From Cupriavidus basilensis (GTDB taxonomy: Bacteria > Pseudomonadota > Gammaproteobacteria > Burkholderiales > Burkholderiaceae), in the NCBI RefSeq assembly GCF_008801925.2, contig NZ_CP062803.1, positions 1,612,001 through 1,676,000 of the forward strand: a DNA stretch of 64,000 nucleotides, in the 5' to 3' direction. The notes beneath the pieces are model-generated. The model saw only the letters and a list, made by a program, of their open reading frames with translations. It did not search any database and was not told where the DNA came from. A program made the position numbers and the translations under genes. Below, piece after piece: positions 1-9,049 of this stretch; the stretch's first letter is position 1; each line of letters starts with the position of its first letter.

Positions 1-1
1 C

Positions 2-1027
2 ATGGGCCAGGTGCTGACGGCCGGCTCCGGCCAGAACCCGGCGCGCCAGGCGGCGCTGAAGGCTGGCCTGCCCGTGATGGTGCCGGCCATGACCATCAAC
101 AAGGTCTGCGGCTCCGGCCTGAAAGCCGTGATGCTGGCCGCCAACGCGATTGCCGCGGGCGATGCCGAGATCGTGGTGGCCGGTGGCCAGGAAAACATGA
201 GCGCCGCGCCGCACGTGCTGCCGGGCTCGCGCGATGGCTTCCGCATGGGCGACGCCAAGCTGATCGACAGCATGATCGTGGACGGCCTGTGGGACGTCTA
301 CAACCAGTACCACATGGGCGTCACCGCCGAGAACGTGGCCAAGGAATACGGCATCACGCGCGAAGCCCAGGACGCGTTCGCGACCGGTTCGCAGAACAAG
401 GCAGAAGCCGCGCAGAAGGCCGGCAAGTTCGACGAGGAAATCGTGCCGGTGCCGATTCCCCAGCGCAAGGGCGACCCGGTGCTGTTCGCCACCGATGAGT
501 TCGTGCGCCACGGCGTCACGCAGGAAGCGCTGGCTGGCCTCAAGCCAGCCTTCGACAAGGCCGGCTCCGTGACCGCCGCCAATGCCTCGGGCCTGAACGA
601 CGGCGCCGCCGCGGTGGTGGTCATGTCGGCAGCCAAGGCCAAGGAACTCGGCCTCACCCCGCTGGCCACGATCCGCGCCTACGGCACCGCCGGTGTCGAT
701 CCCAAGGTGATGGGCATGGGCCCGGTGCCCGCGTCCAAGCGCTGCCTGTCGCGCGCTGGCTGGAGCGTGGAAGAGCTCGACCTGATGGAAATCAACGAAG
801 CCTTCGCTGCCCAGGCCCTGGCCGTGCACAAGCAGATGGGCTGGGATACGTCCAAGGTCAACGTCAACGGCGGCGCCATCGCGATCGGCCACCCGATCGG
901 CGCGTCGGGCTGCCGCATCCTGGTCACGCTGCTGCATGAAATGAAGCGCCGCGACGCCCACAAGGGCCTGGCCTCGCTGTGCATCGGCGGCGGCATGGGT
1001 GTGGCGCTGGCTGTGGAACGCAAGTGA
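2..1027 (+). CDS. phaA: Acetyl-CoA acetyltransferase PhaA (5' end outside window)
   Basis: Biosynthetic thiolase that condenses two acetyl-CoA to acetoacetyl-CoA, the first step of polyhydroxybutyrate synthesis in the cytoplasm. The 341 visible residues carry the nucleophilic Cys (NKVCGSG, local residue 36), the catalytic His ([10 protein letters not shown], residue 297) and the second catalytic Cys (LCIGGGMG, residue 327). Adding 52 gives 88/349/379, the numbering known for the 393-residue C. necator PhaA, so about 52 N-terminal residues lie before the window. The ATG at base 2 is internal, not the true start. phaB follows after 112 bases, as in phaCAB operons; phaC would be expected upstream. 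Confidence 0.96.
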   Translation: MGQVLTAGSGQNPARQAALKAGLPVMVPAMTINKVCGSGLKAVMLAANAIAAGDAEIVVAGGQENMSAAPHVLPGSRDGFRMGDAKLIDSMIVDGLWDVYNQYHMGVTAENVAKEYGITREAQDAFATGSQNKAEAAQKAGKFDEEIVPVPIPQRKGDPVLFATDEFVRHGVTQEALAGLKPAFDKAGSVTAANASGLNDGAAAVVVMSAAKAKELGLTPLATIRAYGTAGVDPKVMGMGPVPASKRCLSRAGWSVEELDLMEINEAFAAQALAVHKQMGWDTSKVNVNGGAIAIGHPIGASGCRILVTLLHEMKRRDAHKGLASLCIGGGMGVALAVERK

Positions 1028-1139
1028 CGATTTGCCGGGCTTGCCGCAGCGAACAAGCGCAGGCCGGTCTGAGGGGTGTGCCGGCGCGGGGGGCTTCCCG
1101 CAGCCGGCGTCAATAAAAACTAGCCATCAAGGAGTAGAT

Positions 1140-1880
1140 ATGACTCAGCGCATTGCATACGTAACCGGTGGCATGGGTGGCATCGGAACGGCCATCTGCC
1201 AGCGTCTGGCCAAGGAAGGCTACAAGGTCGTGGCCGGTTGCGGCCCCAACTCGCCGCGCCGCGAAAAATGGCTCGAGCAGCAGAAGGCCCTGGGCTTCGA
1301 TTTTGTCGCCTCGGAAGGCAATGTTGCCGACTGGGATTCGACCAAGGCCGCGTTCGACAAGGTCAAGGCCGAAGTGGGCGAGGTCGATATCCTGATCAAC
1401 AACGCCGGCATCACGCGCGACGTGGTGTTCCGCAAGATGACGCGCGCCGACTGGGATGCCGTGATCGACACCAACCTGACCTCGCTGTTCAACGTGACCA
1501 AGCAGGTCATCGACGGCATGGCGGATCGTGGCTTTGGCCGCATCGTCAACATCTCGTCGGTCAACGGCCAGAAGGGCCAGTTCGGCCAGACCAACTACTC
1601 CACCGCCAAGGCTGGCCTGCACGGCTTCACCATGGCGTTGGCGCAGGAAGTGGCGACCAAGGGCGTGACCGTGAACACGGTGTCGCCGGGCTATATCGCT
1701 ACCGATATGGTCAAGTCGATCCGCCAGGACGTCCTGGACAAGATCGTCGGCACGATTCCGGTCAAGCGCCTGGGCGCGCCGGAAGAAATTGCCTCGATCT
1801 GCGCGTGGCTGGCGTCCGAGGAGTCGGGTTTCGCGACGGGCGCGGATTTCTCGCTGAACGGCGGCTTGCACATGGGGTAA
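1140..1880 (+). CDS. phaB: Acetoacetyl-CoA reductase PhaB
   Basis: NADPH-dependent reductase that makes (R)-3-hydroxybutyryl-CoA from acetoacetyl-CoA, the monomer for PHB synthase. It is a 246-residue short-chain dehydrogenase with the cofactor glycine motif (TGGMGGIG) at the N-terminus, the NNAG motif, catalytic Ser in NISSVNG and the YSTAK Tyr/Lys pair. The length equals that of C. necator PhaB. The ATG at 1140 is preceded by AAGGAG at 1129-1134 with a 5-base gap, which rules out the longer in-frame extension upstream. It is the last gene of the phaCAB transcript, since a strong terminator follows at 1929. Confidence 0.97.
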   Translation: MTQRIAYVTGGMGGIGTAICQRLAKEGYKVVAGCGPNSPRREKWLEQQKALGFDFVASEGNVADWDSTKAAFDKVKAEVGEVDILINNAGITRDVVFRKMTRADWDAVIDTNLTSLFNVTKQVIDGMADRGFGRIVNISSVNGQKGQFGQTNYSTAKAGLHGFTMALAQEVATKGVTVNTVSPGYIATDMVKSIRQDVLDKIVGTIPVKRLGAPEEIASICAWLASEESGFATGADFSLNGGLHMG

Positions 1881-1928
1881 CGGACAGCGAGCCATCCCGG
1901 TTCTTGTGGATGGCTCTTTGTCTTGGGA

Positions 1929-1954
1929 AGGTCCTCCGCGGAGGACCTTTTTTC
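1929..1954 (+). terminator. Rho-independent terminator after phaB
   Basis: A perfect 22-base palindrome (AAGGTCCTCC / GGAGGACCTT arms with a GC centre) runs straight into a T tract. It lies 49 bases after the phaB stop and ahead of the separately transcribed phaR, so it closes the phaCAB operon. Confidence 0.9.
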
Positions 1955-2105
1955 ATTCTGAGGGCTTTCGGCAAGCCTCTTTCCCCGCAACAATATTGCA
2001 TCGCACACACCGCACCGCACCAGAGTGCCGGCGCGGCACGGGATAGCAGGCCCCAAAACACCCGCAATCCTTTGCCCCGTGCGGGTTTTCCTTAACGGGT
2101 CCGGC

Positions 2106-2134
2106 TTTCAATAGTGCCTTGTTGGGCATAGAAT
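2106..2134 (+). promoter_or_regulatory. Possible sigma-70 promoter for phaR
   Basis: TTTCAA (2106-2111) and TAGAAT (2129-2134) are separated by 17 bases, a reasonable sigma-70 arrangement about 145 bases before the phaR start and after the phaB terminator. This rests on hexamer similarity only. Confidence 0.3.
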
Positions 2135-2217
2135 CAGGGCAGCGGCTAGCCCGCACCAAAATAGATCATGCGTTGCAGGTCAACACGTTGTATCCCCCGC
2201 TGGCGGTCCCAATTTGC

Positions 2218-2238
2218 GCACCGCACAGCATGCGGTGC
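2218..2238. promoter_or_regulatory. Inverted repeat in the phaR leader (candidate PhaR operator)
   Basis: GCACCGCA (2218-2225) and TGCGGTGC (2231-2238) form a perfect 8-base dyad with a 5-base centre, 41 bases before the phaR ATG. PhaR is known to repress its own gene and phasin genes, so an autoregulatory operator is plausible here. It could also be an RNA hairpin in the leader. The dyad is seen; the role is inferred. Confidence 0.4.
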
Positions 2239-2279
2239 AGCAGCAGCATGCAACAGCGACGATAAAAGGATAGAGCACG

Positions 2280-2831
2280 ATGGCTACCACCAAGAAAGGC
2301 GCAGAGCGACTGATCAAGAAGTATCCAAACCGCCGGCTCTACGACACGCAGACCAGCACCTACATCACGCTAGCCGACGTCAAGCAGCTCGTGATGGATA
2401 CCGAAGACTTCAAGGTGATCGACGCCAAGTCCGGCGACGAGCTCACGCGCAGCATCCTCCTGCAGATCATTCTCGAAGAAGAGACGGGCGGCGTGCCGAT
2501 GTTCTCAAGCTCCATGCTGTCGCAGATCATCCGCTACTACGGCCATGCGATGCAGGGCATGATGGGCACCTACCTGGAAAAGAACATCCAGGCCTTCATT
2601 GACATCCAGAGCAAGCTGGCCGAGAACTCCAAGGGCCTGTACTCGGGCGAGCCGTTCAGCCCCGACATGTGGTCCCAGTTCATGAACATGCAGGGCCCGA
2701 TGATGCAAGGGATGATGAGCAACTACATCGAGCAGAGCAAGAACCTGTTCGTGCAGATGCAGGAGCAGATGCAAAGCCAGGCCAAGAACATGTTTGGCAC
2801 GTTCCCGTTCAATCAGCCGGACAAGAAGTAA
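2280..2831 (+). CDS. phaR: Polyhydroxyalkanoate synthesis repressor PhaR
   Basis: Regulator that binds PHB granules and, when PHB is absent, DNA upstream of phasin genes and of phaR itself. It is 183 residues, as in C. necator. Residues 10-70 form the PHB/PHA accumulation regulator DNA-binding domain (KKYPNRRLYDTQTSTYI...). Residues 75-170 form the methionine- and glutamine-rich C-terminal part with two related MMQG/YLE-type segments. The ATG at 2280 has AAAGGA at 2265-2270. It is in the classical position directly after phaB but separated from it by a terminator and an inverted repeat, so it is probably its own transcription unit. Confidence 0.96.
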   Translation: MATTKKGAERLIKKYPNRRLYDTQTSTYITLADVKQLVMDTEDFKVIDAKSGDELTRSILLQIILEEETGGVPMFSSSMLSQIIRYYGHAMQGMMGTYLEKNIQAFIDIQSKLAENSKGLYSGEPFSPDMWSQFMNMQGPMMQGMMSNYIEQSKNLFVQMQEQMQSQAKNMFGTFPFNQPDKK

Positions 2832-3192
2832 GCCGGCGCACGCCGCGCCAGCCTGTTGCGCGTTCCCAATCCCCCCGGGAACGCATGGAACCCTCGCGGC
2901 GCCGGCGATCTGGCCGGGCTGGCGTGGGGCGAGTCCCCAGCGCATGCATGACCTTCCTTCGCTGATCGGGGCAATCGGTTAAAATCACGCAGATTCGGGT
3001 AACGCGCGGAATCACCGCGATTGCTACCCCTGTCAAATGTGGCGATTCATACTGCGGACTCGCCTGCATAGCGCGAATCCCAATGCCCTCCGCAATCCAA
3101 GACATTCGCCAGGCGCTTGCCGCCGAGGCCACGCCCGCGCCGACGGTGGGTTTGGCGTTTCCTCGTTTTCCGGCATCGATGCCAGCCTTCGT

Positions 3193-4173
3193 ATGAGCCG
3201 CCTGTTTCTTGCCCCCATGGAGGGGCTTGCCGACTACGTGTTGCGCGACGTGCTGACCGCCGCGGGCGCGTACGACGGGTGCGTGTCCGAGTTCGTCAGG
3301 GTGACGGGCTCTTTGCTGCCCGAGCGCGTCTACGAGAGGGACACACCCGAAATCCTCCACGGCGGCCATACTCCAGGCGGCACACCGATGGTGATCCAGC
3401 TGCTCGGGAGCGATCCTGAATGGCTGGCGGTCAATGCGGCCCAGGCAGCCACCGTGTCGCCGCATGGCATCGACCTGAATTTCGGCTGTCCCGCCAAAGT
3501 CGTCAACCGGCACGGTGGCGGGGCCATGCTGCTGGCGGACCCGGAACTGCTGAACCGGATCGTGTTGTCCGTCCGGGCCGCTGTGCCCGCGAACATTGCC
3601 GTGACAGCCAAAATGCGGCTGGGCGTGTCCGATACCGCACTGGCGATCGACTGCGCCACGGCGCTGGCGGAAGGCGGCGCGGCCTCGCTCGTCGTGCATG
3701 CCAGGACGCGCGATCATGGCTACCGGCCTCCCGCGCACTGGGAGTGGATCGCGCGGATCGATGCCGCAGTGGACGTGCCCGTGGTTGCCAACGGCGAAGT
3801 CTGGACGGTTGCCGACTGGGAGCGATGCCGGGCTGTCAGCGGCTGTGCCGACGTGATGATCGGGCGGGGCGCCGTGTCCGATCCGTTCCTGGCCTTGCGC
3901 ATACGCGGGCTGATGGACAGGTCGGCATCCGGCGAGGAATGGCCGGCCGTGCTCCGTCATATCGCCGATTACCTGAAGAAACTGCAGGCCAATGCCGGAT
4001 GCCTTCATGAGCACGGGCGCGTCAAGCTGTGGCTCAGCTATCTGAAGCGGACCTGGCCCCAGGCCGCCGAACTGCATGCGGCCATCCGGCGCCTGCATGA
4101 TGCGCCGGCGATCCAGGCGGTGATTGAGACCGCCCTGGCGGGCATGCCAGGGACGTCATCCTCGTTGCGATAA
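3193..4173 (+). CDS. dusC: tRNA-dihydrouridine synthase (DusC-type)
   Basis: FMN- and NADPH-dependent enzyme that reduces a uridine in the tRNA D-loop to dihydrouridine; DusC acts at U16. The product is 326 residues starting MSRLFLAPMEG, the normal family N-terminus. The reading frame is open to 3037, but the extra 52 residues are low-complexity and unlike the family. The catalytic Cys is in DLNFGCPAK, followed by the NRHGGGAMLL loop; FMN/phosphate-binding segments VVANGEV and VMIGRGAV sit in the second half. Upstream, TAAAAT at about 2989 may be a -10 box. It is adjacent to rimO, another translation-apparatus modifier. The DusC subgroup is inferred from the C-terminal region and is less certain than the family. 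Confidence 0.9.
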   Translation: MSRLFLAPMEGLADYVLRDVLTAAGAYDGCVSEFVRVTGSLLPERVYERDTPEILHGGHTPGGTPMVIQLLGSDPEWLAVNAAQAATVSPHGIDLNFGCPAKVVNRHGGGAMLLADPELLNRIVLSVRAAVPANIAVTAKMRLGVSDTALAIDCATALAEGGAASLVVHARTRDHGYRPPAHWEWIARIDAAVDVPVVANGEVWTVADWERCRAVSGCADVMIGRGAVSDPFLALRIRGLMDRSASGEEWPAVLRHIADYLKKLQANAGCLHEHGRVKLWLSYLKRTWPQAAELHAAIRRLHDAPAIQAVIETALAGMPGTSSSLR

Positions 4174-4305
4174 GGCGATAGCTTTATGGCGGCATGTCGG
4201 GGATCAGGCGCCGAGAAACTTGGGCGAGCGGTTAAAATGCGCGATTGGCTTTGAACCGCCGGGCGGCCATGTCCCGCCCCGCTCGCCCCACATTTGGAAG
4301 TAACC

Positions 4306-5685
4306 GTGAAAAACCCTTCAGAATCAACGATCAAGAAAGACCATATTCCAAATGTGGGATTCGTAAGCCTTGGGTGTCCAAAGGCACTTGTGGATTCCGA
4401 GCAGATCATTACCCAGCTGCGCGCCGAGGGCTATGCCATCAGCGGCACCTATGACGGCGCCGACCTGGTGGTCGTCAATACCTGCGGTTTTATCGACGAA
4501 GCCGTGCAGGAAAGCCTGGATGCGATCGGCGAGGCACTGGCCGAGAACGGCAAGGTGATCGTCACCGGCTGCCTGGGCGCCAAGAAAAACGCCGCGGGTG
4601 AGGACATCATCACGTCGGTGCACCCGAAGGTGCTGGCCGTGACCGGCCCGCACGCGCTGGGCGAGGTGATGCAGGCCGTGCACACGCACCTGCCCAAGCC
4701 GCATGACCCGTTCATGGACCTGGTGCCGGCCGCCGGCATCAAGCTCACGCCCAAGCACTACGCCTACCTGAAGATCTCCGAGGGCTGCAACCATCGCTGC
4801 TCGTTCTGCATCATCCCCTCGATGCGCGGCGACCTGGTCTCGCGCCCTGTGGCGGAAGTCATGCTGGAGGCCGAGAACCTGTTCAAGTCGGGCGTCAAGG
4901 AACTGCTGGTGATCTCACAGGACACCAGCGCCTACGGCGTGGACGTGAAGTACCGCACCGGTTTCTGGGACGGCCGCCCGCTCAAGACGCGCATGACCGA
5001 GCTGGTCGGCGCGCTGGGTGAACTGGCCGCCAAGTACGGCGCCTGGGTGCGCCTGCACTACGTGTACCCGTACCCGCACGTCGACGAGATCATTCCGCTG
5101 ATGTCGCAAGGGCACGTGCTGCCTTACCTGGACGTGCCGCTGCAGCACGCCCACCCGGACGTGCTCAAGCGCATGAAGCGCCCGGCCAACGCCGAGAAGA
5201 CCATGGACCGCATCCGGGCCTGGCGCAAGATCTGCCCCGAGCTGACCATCCGCAGCACCTTTATCGCGGGCTTCCCCGGCGAGACCGAGGAAGAGTTCCA
5301 GACGCTGCTGGACTTCATCGCCGAAGCGGAACTGGACCACGTGGGCTGCTTCGCCTATTCGCCGGTGGACGGCGCCACGGCCAACGACCTGCCGGGCGCG
5401 TTGCCCGACGAAGTCCGCGAAGAGCGCCGCGCCCGCTTCATGGAAGTGGCCGAGGAAGTGTCCGCCCGGCGCCTGCAGCGCAAGGTCGGCCAGACCCTGC
5501 GCGTGCTGGTCGACGAGATCAACCAGGACGGCGGCATTGGCCGCTCGTCGGCCGATGCGCCGGAGATCGACGGCCTGGTCTATATCGACCCGCCGGCGCA
5601 GGGCGCGCCGCGCTACAAGGTCGGCGAATTCGTCTCGGTGAAGATCACCGGCGCGGATGGCCACGACCTGTGGGGCGAAGTCTGA
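4306..5685 (+). CDS. rimO: Ribosomal protein uS12 methylthiotransferase RimO
   Basis: Radical-SAM enzyme that methylthiolates an aspartate of ribosomal protein S12. The 459-residue protein has the N-terminal MTTase domain with its cluster cysteines ([26 protein letters not shown]), then the radical-SAM motif CNHRCSFC (CX3CX2C), then a C-terminal TRAM domain (about 395-459). I chose the GTG at 4306 because GGAAG at 4296-4300 lies 5 bases upstream; a TTG at 4294 is in frame but lacks a ribosome-binding site. GGTTAAAATG at about 4231 may hold the -10 box. Confidence 0.95.
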   Translation: MKNPSESTIKKDHIPNVGFVSLGCPKALVDSEQIITQLRAEGYAISGTYDGADLVVVNTCGFIDEAVQESLDAIGEALAENGKVIVTGCLGAKKNAAGEDIITSVHPKVLAVTGPHALGEVMQAVHTHLPKPHDPFMDLVPAAGIKLTPKHYAYLKISEGCNHRCSFCIIPSMRGDLVSRPVAEVMLEAENLFKSGVKELLVISQDTSAYGVDVKYRTGFWDGRPLKTRMTELVGALGELAAKYGAWVRLHYVYPYPHVDEIIPLMSQGHVLPYLDVPLQHAHPDVLKRMKRPANAEKTMDRIRAWRKICPELTIRSTFIAGFPGETEEEFQTLLDFIAEAELDHVGCFAYSPVDGATANDLPGALPDEVREERRARFMEVAEEVSARRLQRKVGQTLRVLVDEINQDGGIGRSSADAPEIDGLVYIDPPAQGAPRYKVGEFVSVKITGADGHDLWGEV

Positions 5686-5715
5686 GGCTGGTCGCCGCCA
5701 TAGGTCCGGATAGGT

Positions 5716-5735
5716 AAAAGTACGATCGTTCGTTT
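5716..5735. promoter_or_regulatory. Imperfect palindrome over the bktB promoter (TetR-like operator candidate)
   Basis: The 20-base element centred on ACGATCGT pairs at 8 of 10 positions (AAAxGxACGA / TCGTxCxTTT). A good -10 box, TATACT, lies at 5751-5756, so the palindrome covers the expected -35 region. ACGATCGT-centred dyads are typical of TetR-family operators, including fatty-acid-responsive ones. No TetR gene is nearby, so the regulator would act in trans. Function is inferred. Confidence 0.45.
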
Positions 5736-5788
5736 TGGCGTGCGCGCCGCTATACTGTGCGCTGCAACATCAGCTCAGGAGACACAAA

Positions 5789-6973
5789 ATGACACGTGAA
5801 GTGGTGGTGGTGAGCGGCGTTCGGACCGCGATCGGTACCTTTGGCGGCAGCCTGAAGGATCTTTCCCCGACCCAGATGGGCGCCATGGTCGTGCGCGAAG
5901 CGCTGGCCCGTGCGCAGGTCAGCGGCGATGACGTCGGCCATGTGGTGTTCGGCAACGTCATCCAGACCGAGCCCCGGGACATGTACCTTGGCCGGGTGGC
6001 GGCAGTGGAGGGCGGTGTCACCATCGACGCGCCGGCCCTGACCGTCAACCGCCTGTGCGGCTCGGGCCTGCAGGCCATCGTCAGCGCCGCGCAGAGCATC
6101 CTGCTGGGCGATGCCGACGTGGCCATCGGCGGCGGCGCGGAGAGCATGAGCCGCGCACCGTACCTGGCGCAGTCGGCCCGCTGGGGCGCACGCATGGGCG
6201 ACGCCAAGATGATCGACATGATGCTGGGTGCGCTGCACGACCCGTTCCACGGCATCCACATGGGCGTCACCGCCGAGAATGTGGCCAAGGAATACGACAT
6301 CTCCCGCGTCCAGCAGGACGAAGCCGCGCTGGAGTCGCACCGTCGCGCATCGGCGGCGATCCGCAACGGCCACTTCAAGGACCAGATCCTGCCGGTCACG
6401 CTGAAGGGCCGCAAGGGCGACGTGACCTTCGACACCGACGAGCACGTGCGCCACGACGCGGTCATGGAAGACATGACCAAGCTCAAGCCGGTTTTCGTCA
6501 AGGAAAACGGCACGGTAACCGCGGGCAACGCCTCGGGCTTGAACGATGCCGCCGCCGCAGTGGTGCTGATGGAGCGTGCCGAGGCTGAGAAGCGCGGCCT
6601 CAAGCCGATGGCGCGCCTGGTCTCCTATGCGCACGCCGGCGTGGATCCCAAGACCATGGGCATCGGCCCCGTGCCGGCCACCAAGAAGGCGCTGGAACGC
6701 GCTGGCCTGACCGTGGCCGACCTCGACGTGATCGAAGCCAATGAAGCCTTTGCCGCGCAAGCCTGCGCGGTCACCAAGGCGCTTGGTCTTGATCCGGCCA
6801 AGGTCAACCCGAACGGCTCGGGCATCTCCCTGGGCCACCCGATCGGCGCCACCGGCGCGCTGATCACCGTCAAGGCCCTGTACGAGCTGCAACGCGTGCA
6901 AGGCCGCTATGCACTGGTGACCATGTGCATTGGCGGTGGCCAGGGCATCGCGGCGATTTTCGAACGACTCTGA
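5789..6973 (+). CDS. bktB: Beta-ketothiolase BktB
   Basis: Thiolase of broader chain-length range than PhaA; in C. necator BktB makes 3-ketovaleryl-CoA for hydroxyvalerate copolymers as well as acetoacetyl-CoA. The 394-residue length equals that of C. necator BktB. Catalytic residues are the Cys in NRLCGSGLQA, the His in SLGHPIGATG and the Cys in MCIGGGQG. AGGAGA at 5777-5782 precedes the ATG at 5789; the longer open frame starting at 5735 lacks such a site. Promoter elements and a palindrome lie directly upstream. It is 4.8 kb from phaA, matching the compact PHA region of the genus. Confidence 0.94.
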   Translation: MTREVVVVSGVRTAIGTFGGSLKDLSPTQMGAMVVREALARAQVSGDDVGHVVFGNVIQTEPRDMYLGRVAAVEGGVTIDAPALTVNRLCGSGLQAIVSAAQSILLGDADVAIGGGAESMSRAPYLAQSARWGARMGDAKMIDMMLGALHDPFHGIHMGVTAENVAKEYDISRVQQDEAALESHRRASAAIRNGHFKDQILPVTLKGRKGDVTFDTDEHVRHDAVMEDMTKLKPVFVKENGTVTAGNASGLNDAAAAVVLMERAEAEKRGLKPMARLVSYAHAGVDPKTMGIGPVPATKKALERAGLTVADLDVIEANEAFAAQACAVTKALGLDPAKVNPNGSGISLGHPIGATGALITVKALYELQRVQGRYALVTMCIGGGQGIAAIFERL

Positions 6974-6986
6974 ACCTGAGGCTGCC

Positions 6987-7664
6987 TTGCGGCGCGTAGC
7001 GACTCTGTCTTTGCCTTTGTCCATGTCCTTGTCACTTCCCGTCTCCCTGTCTCTGGCAGCCGGGCTGGCCGCGGCAACGCTGGCCGGCGCCGCGCTGGCC
7101 GCCGGCGCCACCGAGCTGTCCACGGACACGCCCGGCACCGCCAATGCCGCCAGCGATGCCAGCCAGGTACAGGGTTTCGGGATCAACCAGGCCATTCGCG
7201 AGGGCGAGGCGCGGCGCGGTGCGCAGCTTTCAACCGGGCCCGCGCCCAAGGCGCTCGCGCCGCGGCCGGAGTATGCTTCGCTGCCGGTCTACGTGGGCAC
7301 GCTCGGCGACCAGCCGGTGCGCCTGCGCCTGGGGCCCAAGCCCGACGAGCGCGACAGCGTGCACGGCGAGTACAGTGTTGGCCGTGCTGGCGGCGTGCGG
7401 TTGCTGGCCGGCGAATTCGAGAACGGCGCCTTCCTGATGGAGGAGTCCAATGACGGCACGCACGTCACGGGCAACTGGGAAGGCACCATCGACGGTGCCG
7501 GCATCGTGCATGGCAACTGGACCGACCCGGCCAACCCGGCCATCGTGCTCCCCTTCATGATCCGGCCACTGGGCGTGCTGGTGATCCCGCCCTTCGACAT
7601 GGCTCCCAACAGCGGCATTACCTACGCCCCGCCCGCGCCGAAGTCCTCGATTTCCGGCCGCTAG
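6987..7664 (+). CDS. Exported protein of unknown function
   Basis: I do not recognise a family. A start at TTG 6987 gives 225 residues with an Arg-Arg n-region, a long hydrophobic Leu/Ser/Ala core and an AALA-AG cleavage region around residue 38, which is a Sec signal peptide. The alternative ATG at 7023 would lose the charged n-region. TGAGG at 6976-6980 could be the ribosome-binding site. The mature part is rich in short beta-type segments (VYVGTLGDQPVRLRLG, GEYSVGRAGGVRLLAGEF, GTHVTGNWEGTID, GIVHGNWTD). It begins 13 bases after the bktB stop and may be co-transcribed with it. Confidence 0.65.
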   Translation: MRRVATLSLPLSMSLSLPVSLSLAAGLAAATLAGAALAAGATELSTDTPGTANAASDASQVQGFGINQAIREGEARRGAQLSTGPAPKALAPRPEYASLPVYVGTLGDQPVRLRLGPKPDERDSVHGEYSVGRAGGVRLLAGEFENGAFLMEESNDGTHVTGNWEGTIDGAGIVHGNWTDPANPAIVLPFMIRPLGVLVIPPFDMAPNSGITYAPPAPKSSISGR

Positions 7665-7770
7665 GGTCAAGCCGGGGTGGACAGGGGCAGGCCCGCCAGG
7701 TAGGCCAACGCGCACCCGAATGCTGGTAAGCTCGAACGTTCATCGAGTTATCGCCAGACAAGGAATCGCC

Positions 7771-8997
7771 GTGTCCGACCGCCAGCCACCCGAGCAGCCC
7801 GCTTCCCAACCCGCCTACCTGGCGACCGTGGCCGTCCAGCCAGAGCTGGATATCGCGCCGGGCTTCGCCTCGTTTTCCCAAGCCACCCATCGTGGCTCCA
7901 CCGTGGTGTTCCGCAACCTGGCGGAGCTGCGCGCGCATGGCGACGGCGCCACCACCTACTGGCGCTATGGCCTGCATGCCACGCCCACCAGCGAGGCGCT
8001 GTGCCAGCACCTCGCGCTGATCGAAGGCGCGCGCCATACGCTGCTGCTGCCGTCAGGGCTGGCCGCGATCTCGCAGGTCTACTTCGCCTTGGTCAAGTCG
8101 GGCGACGACGTGCTCGTCCCGGATAACGTCTACGGCCCCAACCGCGAGCACGGCGAATGGCTGGCAAGGGATTTCGGCGTCTCCGTCCGTTATTACGACC
8201 CCATGATCGGCGCGGGCATTGCCGGGCTGATCCGCCCCAACACCCGCCTGATCTGGATGGAGTCGCCGGGCTCGGTGACCATGGAAGTGCCCGACACCAT
8301 GGCCATCGTAGCCGCGGCAAAGGCGCGCGGGGTGCTCACCGCCATCGATAACACCTGGTCCGCCGGCGTGTATTTCCGGCCGTTCGACAAGGGCATCGAC
8401 ATCTCGGTGCAGGCGCTCACCAAGTACCAGTCGGGCGGCAGCGATGTGCTGATGGGCGCTGTGCTGACCACCGACGACAAACTCCATGACCGCATCAAGC
8501 GCGCCCGCATGCTGATGGGCTGGGGCGTGTCGGCCGACGATTGCTACCTGGTGCTGCGCTCGCTGCCCAGCATGCCGGTCAGGCTGGCGGCGCACGACCG
8601 CGCTGCGCGCGAGGTGGCCGAATGGCTGACCCAGCGCCCGGAAGTGGTCAAGGTCTTGCACCCGGCGCTGCCGGACTGCCCCGGCCACGACTTCTGGCGG
8701 CGCGATTTCAGCGGCGCCACCGGCCTGTTCTCGATCGTGCTGCATGCACGCTACACGCGCGCCCAGGTCGATGCCTTTGTCGAGGCGCTGCGCCTGTTCG
8801 CGATCGGCTGGTCCTGGGGTGGCGCGCATAGCCTGGCGTTGCCGTACCACGTCCAGACCATGCGGCCTCAAGGCAGCTGGCCGCCCGTTGGCTGGGAGAA
8901 CGCCGGCGAGCTGGTACGCCTCTATATCGGGCTGGAAGACACCCGAGACCTGATCGCCGACCTGCGCGGTGCGATGGAATCGCAGCTGGTGGCATAA
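7771..8997 (+). CDS. metC: Cystathionine beta-lyase-type PLP enzyme (MetC)
   Basis: Cys/Met-metabolism PLP enzyme that probably cleaves cystathionine to homocysteine, pyruvate and ammonia. The GTG at 7771 has AAGGAA at 7760-7765 and yields 408 residues, the usual length. Visible motifs are the substrate/PLP loop TTYWRYG, the phosphate-binding LLLPSGLAAIS, the PLP-stacking/Asp region AIDNTWSAG and the Schiff-base Lys in ALTKYQSGGSD (residue 218). The C-terminal IGWSWGGAHSL segment is typical of MetC and related lyases. A cystathionine gamma-synthase or other gamma-family role cannot be excluded by sequence alone. A bidirectional terminator follows immediately. Confidence 0.85.
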   Translation: MSDRQPPEQPASQPAYLATVAVQPELDIAPGFASFSQATHRGSTVVFRNLAELRAHGDGATTYWRYGLHATPTSEALCQHLALIEGARHTLLLPSGLAAISQVYFALVKSGDDVLVPDNVYGPNREHGEWLARDFGVSVRYYDPMIGAGIAGLIRPNTRLIWMESPGSVTMEVPDTMAIVAAAKARGVLTAIDNTWSAGVYFRPFDKGIDISVQALTKYQSGGSDVLMGAVLTTDDKLHDRIKRARMLMGWGVSADDCYLVLRSLPSMPVRLAAHDRAAREVAEWLTQRPEVVKVLHPALPDCPGHDFWRRDFSGATGLFSIVLHARYTRAQVDAFVEALRLFAIGWSWGGAHSLALPYHVQTMRPQGSWPPVGWENAGELVRLYIGLEDTRDLIADLRGAMESQLVA

Positions 8998-9039
8998 AAA
9001 AAAAGGCCGCCCCGGACACCGTCCGGGGCGGCCCTTTTT
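8996..9039. terminator. Bidirectional terminator between metC and serB
   Basis: A perfect 13-base-pair stem (GGCCGCCCCGGAC at 9005-9017, GTCCGGGGCGGCC at 9021-9033) with an ACC loop is flanked by an A-run on the left and a T-run on the right. It serves metC on the plus strand and serB on the minus strand. Confidence 0.93.
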
Positions 9040-9049
9040 CGGCTGGGCG

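Noticed and set aside
2809..4098. 429-codon minus-strand ORF opposite the dihydrouridine synthase
   Set aside because: It is the antisense shadow of a conserved gene. Its sequence is low-complexity (His, Arg, Gly, Gln) with no motif, which is usual for high-GC antisense frames.
5750..7249. 499-codon minus-strand ORF opposite bktB
   Set aside because: Antisense to a gene with intact catalytic motifs; the composition is typical of reversed GC-rich codons and there is no ribosome-binding site.
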